Below, in pieces: positions 34,375 to 40,881 of a DNA stretch of 40,881 nucleotides. Positions within the stretch are counted from its first letter, which is position 1, and every line of letters starts with the position of its first letter. Origin of the DNA: Oligoflexia bacterium (lineage in GTDB: Bacteria; Bdellovibrionota_B; Oligoflexia; Oligoflexales; JAGOVF01); NCBI GenBank assembly GCA_030432875.1, contig JAUILP010000029.1:1-40881 (forward strand), given 5' to 3'. The notes under the pieces were generated by a model. It did no database searches. It saw only the letters and a list, made by a program, of their open reading frames with translations, and was not told where the DNA came from. A program made the position numbers and the translations under genes.

Positions 34375-35976
34375 ATGACCCTTCGTTTTAAACAACTGAC
34401 CATTCCACTGAACCAGGATTTTGACGACAGCCACGTCCCGCGTTATCTCTGTGAACACTTAAAAATACCTGAAGATGCGCTCCGTTTTTTCTCCATTAGA
34501 AAAAAATCACTCGATGCGCGCCAGAAGAGACGCATCGTCTATCATTTTCAGGTAGATTTTTCCATTGACGATGAAGAGAACCTCCTTTCACGTCATGGGA
34601 GTGTGCTAGAAATGATCGCACCCCAAAGTGATCCACACCCTCTTGAAGGGCTAAAGCTCCCTAAGGGTTTGTTCGCACATCCCCCACTTATTGTGGGTTC
34701 AGGGCCAGCGGGTATTTTTGCGGCCCTAGTTCTTGCTGAAGCGGGCCAACCGGCCATAGTTATTGAGCGCGGAGAAGCCGTCGAGCAGCGTTTTCGTACT
34801 GTCAATCGCCTCAGGCGTCACGGACAGTTTAACCCTGAAAGCAACTACTGCTATGGAGAAGGTGGCGCGGGAACTTTTTCTGACGGCAAATTAACCTGTG
34901 GCCGCAATCATCCCCTCATTCGCTACCTCTTTCAGAGCTGGGTGCGTTTTGGTGCTCCGCCGGATATTCTTTACGACGCTCATCCCCATATGGGAACTGA
35001 TAATCTCATGCGTATTGCCATCAATATGCGAAAATATTTAGTCTCGCAAGGCACGCGTTTTATCTTTAACCGTAGTTTGCAAGATTTTAAAGAGCTCCAG
35101 CAAGGCAGTGCTCGCTACCGCTGTGTATTTGATGATTCTAGTGCCCTTGATACCAGCCATATCATTCTTGCCATCGGACATTCCGCACGTGATACCTATA
35201 AAATGCTTTTATCCAAGGGGTTTGCAATGAAGCAAAAACCCTTTGCCATGGGCGTTAGACTCGAGCATCCCCAGGAAGATATCAATAAAATTCAGTTCGG
35301 TAGCTGTAATTATTTACCGGCAGCCGAATATAAATTGGTTTCTGAGCAAGGTGATCGCGGTGTTTGGACTTTTTGCATGTGTCCCGGCGGCAGTCTTCTC
35401 CCGACCGGAGCGGAACCGGGGCATCTTGCCATCAATGGCATGAGCTATCATGCCCGGCGCAGTGGTTTCGCCAATGCTGCGGTTGTCGTCAATGTGCGGC
35501 GTGAAGATTATGACCAAGGCCATCCCTTAGATGGCGCTAAGTACCAGGCTTCCATTGAACGCGCCGCATTCAAAGAAGGGGGCAGCAACTATCACGCTCC
35601 GGCGCAAAGGCTGGCTGATTTTCTTAAAGGTTGCCAGAGTAAGGGAGAGCTACGATCCAGTTATACACCAGGTATTGCCCCAGGGCGCCTCGATCTCATA
35701 TTGCCGTCATTTATAGTTGAAAGTCTGCGCGGAGCTCTTAAGGAATACAATAAAAAAATGCCGGGATTTATCAGCCAGCATGCTTACGTAATTGGTACGG
35801 AAACAAAAACGTCCTCACCGATTATGATGCCACGAACCGAGACGCTTGAGTCTGAAAGCCATCCCGGTATTTATCCGGCAGGTGAGGGTGGTGGGTTTGC
35901 AGGCGGCATTGTCAGCGCCGCTCTTGATGGCGTTAAAGTTGCACGTGCGTTGCTTTTAGCAAATGCTGATCCTTAA
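34375..35976 (+). CDS. FAD-dependent dehydrogenase-like protein (COG2509 type)
   Basis: 533 residues from the ATG at 34375; a GTG-led extension of four codons from 34363 is possible, and neither has a clear ribosome-binding site. Residues 1-90 form a small N-terminal domain, followed by the FAD-binding loop GSGPAG (108-113) with PAIVIERGEAVEQR for the ribose acid. Then comes the characteristic NYCYGEGGAGTFSDGKLTCG, and near the C-terminus GIYPAGEGGGFAGGIVSAALDG, the second FAD contact. This layout matches the widespread uncharacterised COG2509 flavoproteins. No substrate is known; a redox role is all that can be inferred. It converges on the glycosyltransferase gene with a 13-base gap. Confidence 0.88.
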   Translation: MTLRFKQLTIPLNQDFDDSHVPRYLCEHLKIPEDALRFFSIRKKSLDARQKRRIVYHFQVDFSIDDEENLLSRHGSVLEMIAPQSDPHPLEGLKLPKGLFAHPPLIVGSGPAGIFAALVLAEAGQPAIVIERGEAVEQRFRTVNRLRRHGQFNPESNYCYGEGGAGTFSDGKLTCGRNHPLIRYLFQSWVRFGAPPDILYDAHPHMGTDNLMRIAINMRKYLVSQGTRFIFNRSLQDFKELQQGSARYRCVFDDSSALDTSHIILAIGHSARDTYKMLLSKGFAMKQKPFAMGVRLEHPQEDINKIQFGSCNYLPAAEYKLVSEQGDRGVWTFCMCPGGSLLPTGAEPGHLAINGMSYHARRSGFANAAVVVNVRREDYDQGHPLDGAKYQASIERAAFKEGGSNYHAPAQRLADFLKGCQSKGELRSSYTPGIAPGRLDLILPSFIVESLRGALKEYNKKMPGFISQHAYVIGTETKTSSPIMMPRTETLESESHPGIYPAGEGGGFAGGIVSAALDGVKVARALLLANADP

Positions 35977-35989
35977 AGCATTTTTTTTC

Positions 35990-37621
35990 TCAATGCACTT
36001 CATTTTGATAAAAACTTAAATACCAGCGATGTAACAATTTTTTGCATTTTGCCACTTCCTCGTGAGAATCAAACGTAAAAATGCGGGTTTGCCCCTGACA
36101 AACTTCAATGCGCCAGAGCTCAGCTAACGTAAATCCCGAAAATAATGGCGGCGGAAATTGGTTGTGCGCTAAAAGAAAATTTGCTCCGATCATTTGGGTG
36201 GTGACTTTATTATCTAAGGTAAACTGGGACGGTCTGGTTAGTCCTGGCCACTGGTAAATCAAAGAACCTGGGATATAGTGGCGAAGAAGTGCGGTAAGCT
36301 GATAGGTTTCAGCGAATATGTTTGCAGAATATTTTTGTGCTAAATCCGCTGTAAATTGACTTCCATCTTGATACCCAAGAACTTCTCTGCTCAGCCGGTC
36401 TTGTCCTGAACGCAGGGGGAGAAAGGCATGTCTTGTGTGAATAATGAGCAAGATGACGATCAAGACGTTGATAAGAGCCGCTACTTTCAACCAATTTAAC
36501 TTAGGCGCAAGAACTGGGGCAAGGAGCAGTGCGAGTCCTATAAATCCCATGGCACTCCAGTTGGGCTCTATTTTTGCAAACAGGCTAATCACGGAAAAAA
36601 AAGCAAAAGGAATAAGGGTAAAAGAGAAAATGAGTTTACTACGGGGATATGCCATAAAGCTCATGAGAAATTTAGCCTGCCGTTTTCGCAGAGATTGCAT
36701 GATGGTTGCAATAAGGATAAGGGAAAAAAATCCCATCAAAGCAAACTGACTGCCGATAAAGTCTGTGAGACGCTTCAGACTTGCCTGAATTTTGCTCAGC
36801 AGGGTTGTCGGCGGCTCTGGTCTTATTTTAGGGGGTGCCTCATGATTTTGCGCCTGGCTGATCAAGAACTTTTCAGTGGGGCTGGCTGTTTTTTTAAGAT
36901 CAAGGGGGCTCGGGGGAGCAGAGTCTTTAGGAAGGGCAAAACCGTGACGCAACTGAAATCTATAAGAAACAAAGTCGTGCTTGTAGTTCCAAAAAAAGTT
37001 CGTACTAAAAATGAGAAGTGCCCCCACTAAACCGGCATAAAGCCATTTTTCTTTAAAAAGACTCCTGTGATAGAAGAGCGCATAAAAACCAAGACTCATG
37101 GGCATGAGCACCATAGTATATTTGGCGAGAAAACCGAAGCCAAGACTAAGGCCCCAAAATATCCAGTAGCGCGGATTCTTATGAGCAGCGAGAACGCTAA
37201 AAAATAGGCACAGGGTCCAAAAGAAAATAAACGGCGTATCAGGTGTGAGGAGCATGCCCATGCCTAGGCCCAAAAATGTTGTGCTGCTTAGGAGCAGTGC
37301 GGTGGTTATGAGTTTTTTATCATTTTGAAACAGATGAGAAGAAATTTTTACCACAAGATAGAGCGTGCCAAGTGCGCAAAGTAGAATACCGAGTCTTGCC
37401 GCAAAAGCATAAGGGATAAGACGGTAAAATATAGCGCTATAGGCAACCATTGGGGGATGGTCGAAATAGCCAAAGCTCAGGTTTTGTGTCCAACCCGCAT
37501 AATAGGCTTCATCGGTTGTAAAGGGTAAATAGAGTCCGGAAAAACCCCAAAATCCCGTTAAGATAAGACTGATCAAGACCGGGAGTTTTTGCGTCTTAAG
37601 TTTATAAAAAAGTGTTTTCAT
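35990..37621 (-). CDS. GT39/ArnT-like membrane glycosyltransferase
   Basis: 543-residue polytopic inner-membrane protein of the GT-C fold (PMT_2). The first periplasmic loop has the acidic motif TTDEAYYAGW (Asp37, Glu38) and GYFDHPPMVAYSA (Asp54, His55), as in ArnT and related undecaprenyl- or dolichyl-phosphate sugar transferases. About 11 to 13 helices are followed by a C-terminal soluble domain (last ~120 residues). An insert of charged and Pro-rich residues around 225-265 probably forms a loop. It would move a lipid-linked sugar to an envelope acceptor; lipid A, protein and polysaccharide are all possible. No sugar-synthesis genes are adjacent. Ribosome-binding site is weak. Confidence 0.85.
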   Translation of the reverse strand: MKTLFYKLKTQKLPVLISLILTGFWGFSGLYLPFTTDEAYYAGWTQNLSFGYFDHPPMVAYSAIFYRLIPYAFAARLGILLCALGTLYLVVKISSHLFQNDKKLITTALLLSSTTFLGLGMGMLLTPDTPFIFFWTLCLFFSVLAAHKNPRYWIFWGLSLGFGFLAKYTMVLMPMSLGFYALFYHRSLFKEKWLYAGLVGALLIFSTNFFWNYKHDFVSYRFQLRHGFALPKDSAPPSPLDLKKTASPTEKFLISQAQNHEAPPKIRPEPPTTLLSKIQASLKRLTDFIGSQFALMGFFSLILIATIMQSLRKRQAKFLMSFMAYPRSKLIFSFTLIPFAFFSVISLFAKIEPNWSAMGFIGLALLLAPVLAPKLNWLKVAALINVLIVILLIIHTRHAFLPLRSGQDRLSREVLGYQDGSQFTADLAQKYSANIFAETYQLTALLRHYIPGSLIYQWPGLTRPSQFTLDNKVTTQMIGANFLLAHNQFPPPLFSGFTLAELWRIEVCQGQTRIFTFDSHEEVAKCKKLLHRWYLSFYQNEVH

Positions 37622-37683
37622 ATAGGGCTTACCAAGTTTGAGTGTTTATAATTGTAATTGAGGTTTATTGTCGCGAGGTTTCG

Positions 37684-39915
37684 TTAGATATTTTTTGTTT
37701 CCTTATGATGCGCAAAATAGCGAAGTCGTTCGGCCAACAGAGAATGGCGTTTATTCTGATCATTACGCTCTACGGCCATCCTGAGAGCTTTTTTGTTGCC
37801 AAAAAATGCCACCTTATTTTTGGCACGGGTGAGTGCGGTATAAATTAAATTTCGTTGCAGCAGGATATAATGACCGAGTGATAAGGGAATGACAACTTCG
37901 GAAAACTCACTTCCTTGTGATTTGTGGATTGTTATGGCATAAGCAAGCTTTAGGTCCCAGGCTTGATCCCCTGAATAGGTCGTTTCTTTATCAAAAAAGG
38001 CAACTTTTACCGTTTTTTTTGCTGGCTCTATCGCTGTAATAATACCAATATCGCCGTTAAAGACATTTAGTTCGTAATTATTGCTTGTTTGAATGACTTT
38101 GTCCCCAAGCGAAAAATATTCTTCTCCTAGCTTTAATGCGCCTGAGCCGGGCGGATTGAGCTTCTCTTGCAGGAGCTGGTTGATTTCTTTGGTTCCAAGA
38201 GGCCCTTTTTTCATAGGAGCAAGAACCTGCCAGGACAAAGGTGAAGGATGCATTTTACTGATGTTTTGACAGTGCGCGATGAGGGACGCTTGGGCCTCCA
38301 AATCATGGCGGTATTCCATAAAATAACAATCGCGCTGGGTGCTATTATCTAAGTTGGGTGTCTTGCCTTGATTGATCTCATGGGCTGAGCTAATGATTTT
38401 GGATTCGGCGGCTTGCCTAAAAACTTCATCTAATTTATATGAGGAGATAATGCCGCTTTTGAGCAGATCAAAGAGAACATTGCCTGGGCCGACTGAAGGG
38501 AGCTGATCGACATCACCAATAATGATGACTTGGGTGGTCGGTTTTATGGCGCTAAAAAAAGACCAAGCGAGATTGATATCGATCATGGAAGCTTCATCCA
38601 CAAATATAACATCAAAGTCCAGAGGGTTTTGTTCATTGAAGTTAAAGGAAAACGTATCAGGTTTCCACTGCAGAAGACGGTGAATCGTCTGAGCACTCAT
38701 CTGCGAAACCTCTGAGAGCCTTTGGGCTGCGCGTCCTGTGGGTGCACAAAGGGCAATTTTTTTGCCTTGTTCTTTAAAAAAGGAAATTATGGTTTTTGCT
38801 GTCGTGGTCTTACCCACACCGGGGCCGCCCGTGAGAATAAACACAGAGCTACTTAGAGCCCTTGCGACGGCTTCGTTTTGTTTGGCTGATAAATGGTTTA
38901 TTGCCGGATGGGCTCCTGTGGCATCTTTTTTTAGCTTAAGCGCTTTTACTTCTTTAAGGGATTTATTTTCCATCATACTGGCTAATTTTTTTGCGACGTT
39001 GATTTCAGCAAAATAGAGATCCTTAAGATAATAGAGCTGGACTTCACCTTCTTTATTTATATCGGTGATTTTTGTTTTTATTTTTTCGCAAATAACAAGG
39101 TAATCCGACTCTAGGGAGTTTAATACCAAGGGGAGTTTGGCAAAAAGGTGCTCTTCACTGAGGGCTAACAGCTTTAATAGATGGTTTTGAATTTCATCAA
39201 AAGTTAAAAAAGTATGGCCGTGGGAAAGGGCATTTTGCAAAAGGTAAATAACACCGGCAGCTAACCTATCAGGAGACTCCGGAGATATTCCTACTGAACG
39301 TGCAATGCTATCAGCCGTATGAAAACCAATGCCCCTAATGTCATAGATGAGTCTATAGGGATTGCTGCTGATTAAATTGGTCGCTTCACTGCCATATTTT
39401 TTAAGAAGCTTACTCGCAAATCTAAGGGGTATGCTGTGGGCCTGCAAAAACATAATGAAAGTTCGGTCATGGCTTTGTTGTTTCCAGCCCTCAGTAATGA
39501 CTTCGAGTTTTTTAGTTCCGATTCCTGAGACTTCCAGCAGTTTTTCTGGAGAATGATCCAAAATAGAAAATGTGTTTTCTCCGAATACCTTTACGATGGC
39601 TTTTGCTGTTTTGGGGCCGATTTGATCTATAAGTCCCGAAGAGAGGTACTGTGAAATGGCTTTTGCCCCAGTAGGCAGGACATTGACTAACCGCGTTGCT
39701 TGAAACTGTTTGCCAAATTTGGGATGTTTAACCCACTCGCCCCAAGCCTCATAGATTTGTCCTTTTTGCGGGGAGCTCAGTATGGATTTTGTCGTTAGAG
39801 TAAACTCTTCTGAACCCTGGTAAATGGAAACTTGTAATACGGCAAACCCACTATCGATATTGAGATAGTTTATATTTTTAACCAAAAGCTTTAAGGAAGT
39901 GAGACCAGACTCCAA
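37684..39915 (-). CDS. recD2: RecD2-type ATP-dependent DNA helicase
   Basis: 743-residue SF1B 5'-3' helicase of the RecD2 class, which works without RecBC in repair and replication stress. Residues 1-80 form an N-terminal OB-like part, then helix-hairpin-helix repeats (including LSSGLIDQIGPKTAKAIV, SGIGTKKL and IRGIGFHTADSIA). Next come Walker A GGPGVGKTTT near 360-369, CAPTGRAAQRL, DEASMID, GDVDQLPSVGPGNVLFDLL, and the C-terminal YAITIHKSQGSEF and TALTRAK boxes. The only well-placed start is TTG at 39915, with AGGGA seven bases upstream. It precedes the glycosyltransferase gene by 62 bases on the same strand; the pairing has no obvious functional meaning. Confidence 0.95.
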   Translation of the reverse strand: MESGLTSLKLLVKNINYLNIDSGFAVLQVSIYQGSEEFTLTTKSILSSPQKGQIYEAWGEWVKHPKFGKQFQATRLVNVLPTGAKAISQYLSSGLIDQIGPKTAKAIVKVFGENTFSILDHSPEKLLEVSGIGTKKLEVITEGWKQQSHDRTFIMFLQAHSIPLRFASKLLKKYGSEATNLISSNPYRLIYDIRGIGFHTADSIARSVGISPESPDRLAAGVIYLLQNALSHGHTFLTFDEIQNHLLKLLALSEEHLFAKLPLVLNSLESDYLVICEKIKTKITDINKEGEVQLYYLKDLYFAEINVAKKLASMMENKSLKEVKALKLKKDATGAHPAINHLSAKQNEAVARALSSSVFILTGGPGVGKTTTAKTIISFFKEQGKKIALCAPTGRAAQRLSEVSQMSAQTIHRLLQWKPDTFSFNFNEQNPLDFDVIFVDEASMIDINLAWSFFSAIKPTTQVIIIGDVDQLPSVGPGNVLFDLLKSGIISSYKLDEVFRQAAESKIISSAHEINQGKTPNLDNSTQRDCYFMEYRHDLEAQASLIAHCQNISKMHPSPLSWQVLAPMKKGPLGTKEINQLLQEKLNPPGSGALKLGEEYFSLGDKVIQTSNNYELNVFNGDIGIITAIEPAKKTVKVAFFDKETTYSGDQAWDLKLAYAITIHKSQGSEFSEVVIPLSLGHYILLQRNLIYTALTRAKNKVAFFGNKKALRMAVERNDQNKRHSLLAERLRYFAHHKETKNI

Positions 39916-40249
39916 GGAAACGTCCCTTTATAATTATATTTAGGGTGACATAAAATAATGGTAAATTCTTTTATAACAATATGTTATATTTGCAATATTC
40001 CGCTATCATCGTTTTTTTTATTTTTTTAGATCCATGAATTGATTAGACTTATTTTTTGGCCCCCAAAAAACGTAAAACTAAACTTAAGGAATTTTAAAGA
40101 TTTTCCGATTAGACTGAGAATATCTTCTTGGTTGAAAAGTTAATGTAAACCAAGAGTCAAAAAAGTGCTAATGATTTGCGTGTGCAAAGGAAAGGAGAAA
40201 AGTTCGTTTTTTTAGGCGTTAGACTTATTTATTAACGGAGGTCGATTGT
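39916..40249. other. 334-bp divergent intergenic region between recD2 and hpf
   Basis: No gene seen. It contains a palindrome TATAACA-ATA-TGTTATA (39972-39988) near recD2, with the size of a small repressor site, and a stem TCTTGGTT/AACCAAGA (40126-40155) that would fall in the hpf leader. A long T-tract lies at about 40010-40028. The hpf ribosome-binding site GGAGGT is seven bases before its ATG, among the strongest in the window. Confidence 0.5.
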
Positions 40250-40681
40250 ATGCAATTTCGTTATTCTTTTAAGCAGATGGAATCTTCTGCTCCCCTAATC
40301 AGCTTTATCGAACCTAAGCTCAAAGAAAAAATAGACAAATACGTTACAAAACCTGTTGATATTCATGTTACTTTTAAGGTAGATGCCTCAAGTCATATCG
40401 TCCACTGTTCTTTTGCCGGAGGAGATAATTACAAATTTGAAGTTGAACATAAAACTGGTGATATGTATGGTGCCATTGCTCAGGTGGTCACCAAATTTGA
40501 AAACCAGTTAAAAAAACATAAAGACAAACTCAAAAGTCATAAAGGGCACGCGACTGGGTTTGCTAAGGTCATGCAGTTTGAACCCAAAGATGAAAAAACC
40601 GTTGTTGGCTCTGATGCGGTTGATGCCGAGGACATCATAAGATATGAACGAGCCATGCAAAAAAAAAGAGTGAATAGTTAG
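40250..40681 (+). CDS. hpf: Ribosome hibernation-promoting factor, HPF/YfiA family
   Basis: Binds the 30S decoding region to inactivate ribosomes in stationary phase or starvation. The 143-residue protein has the beta-alpha-beta-beta-beta-alpha domain in its first ~100 residues (FIEPKLKEKIDKYV, then VDIHVTFKVDASSHIVHCSFAGGDNYKFEVEHKTGDMYGAI) and a basic end of helix 2 (QLKKHKDKLKSHKGH) as usual for rRNA contact. The ~35-residue charged tail is too short to be the dimerisation domain of long-form HPF, so it is an extended short form. In many Gram-negatives hpf follows rpoN; here it stands alone behind a long leader. The family match is good, but identity is low enough to leave some doubt. Confidence 0.85.
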   Translation: MQFRYSFKQMESSAPLISFIEPKLKEKIDKYVTKPVDIHVTFKVDASSHIVHCSFAGGDNYKFEVEHKTGDMYGAIAQVVTKFENQLKKHKDKLKSHKGHATGFAKVMQFEPKDEKTVVGSDAVDAEDIIRYERAMQKKRVNS

Positions 40682-40706
40682 TTTTTGGCGCTTTAGCGCC
40701 AAAAAC
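40681..40706. terminator. Perfect hairpin terminator after hpf
   Basis: GTTTTTGGCGC (40681-40691) and GCGCCAAAAAC (40696-40706) form a perfect 11-bp stem with a TTTA loop; its first base is the last base of the hpf stop codon. The A/T outer half makes it work best as a minus-strand or bidirectional terminator; on the plus strand no T-tract follows the stem. Confidence 0.65.
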
Positions 40707-40755
40707 GTGTCCTGAGCACAGGCGAAGGATCTTTAGCGAGTGAGCAAAGACTTTA

Positions 40756-40802
40756 CAGGCGTTTCCACTAAATTCGCTCCGCTCATTCAGTGGAAACGCC
40801 TG
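40756..40802. repeat. Perfect 14-bp inverted repeat with 19-base loop
   Basis: CAGGCGTTTCCACT (40756-40769) and AGTGGAAACGCCTG (40789-40802) are exact reverse complements. There is no T-tract after it. Together with the preceding stem and the CTGAGCACAGGCGAAGGA segment (40712-40730), it looks like a composite palindromic intergenic element rather than a simple terminator. Confidence 0.7.
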
Positions 40803-40881
40803 AGGACAAGGATTTAAGCGGCTATTTTCATCCCCGCAGGCCTGCTTGTTGGTTTTCGGCTTACATTATTTATGTTCCGCC

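Noticed and set aside
1-40881. Mobile elements, prophage, CRISPR array, tRNA or rRNA
   Set aside because: No transposase or integrase, no regularly spaced repeats, and no cloverleaf or rRNA-like stretch was recognised in the gaps.

Overview
This is a 40.9-kb, gene-dense and moderately AT-rich chromosomal segment from a Gram-negative bacterium. That reading rests on a lipoprotein-processing gene (lgt), FabA/FabZ-type fatty acid genes, putative lipoproteins and a proton-pumping complex I membrane arm. A eukaryote-like single-chain glycyl-tRNA synthetase, a long PPi-dependent phosphofructokinase, a very large lipoprotein metalloprotease and relaxed lipobox sequences would fit a Bdellovibrionota/Oligoflexia-type lineage. 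This is an inference only; no marker gene here settles the taxonomy. I see no rRNA, tRNA, insertion sequence, prophage or CRISPR array.

Layout. 1-2107: the tail of an unidentified gene, a long imperfect hairpin and a CPA1-type Na+/H+ antiporter with a C-terminal NAD-binding-like domain. 2134-6158 (minus): a basic, disordered hypothetical protein, PPi-phosphofructokinase and GlyRS. 6442-8615: a small YkgJ-like Cys-cluster protein, adenosylhomocysteinase behind a structured leader, a strong bidirectional terminator and a small DUF2892-like membrane protein. 8616-9095 is an AT-rich gap before a 1573-residue lipoprotein-like HExxH metalloprotease.

13888-18282 (minus) is the most coherent functional unit. 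A 4'-phosphopantetheinyl transferase lies downstream of a five-gene fatty acid operon: FabL-like enoyl reductase, FabA-like dehydratase, FabZ-like dehydratase, divergent ketoacyl synthase and a dedicated ACP with an atypical attachment motif. It encodes condensation, dehydration, enoyl reduction, carrier and probably carrier activation, but no ketoreductase or KAS III. It therefore looks like a specialised acyl-chain pathway rather than the housekeeping one.

18758-21213: a membrane-anchored hypothetical protein and a phosphodiester-glycosidase (NAGPA/DUF2233-like) gene broken by two single-base frameshifts. 21214-33213 (minus): a long run nuoA-H-J-K-L-M-N, lgt, mfd. This is the complex I membrane arm with none of the peripheral-arm genes (nuoB, C, D, E, F, G, I). 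33286-35976 (plus): gpsA and a COG2509-like FAD protein. 35990-39915 (minus): a GT39/ArnT-like membrane glycosyltransferase and recD2. 40250-40681: a ribosome hibernation factor followed by two strong perfect inverted repeats.

Several starts were moved from the longest open frame using ribosome-binding-site spacing (sahH, the metalloprotease, acp, nuoL, nuoN, the COG2509 protein).
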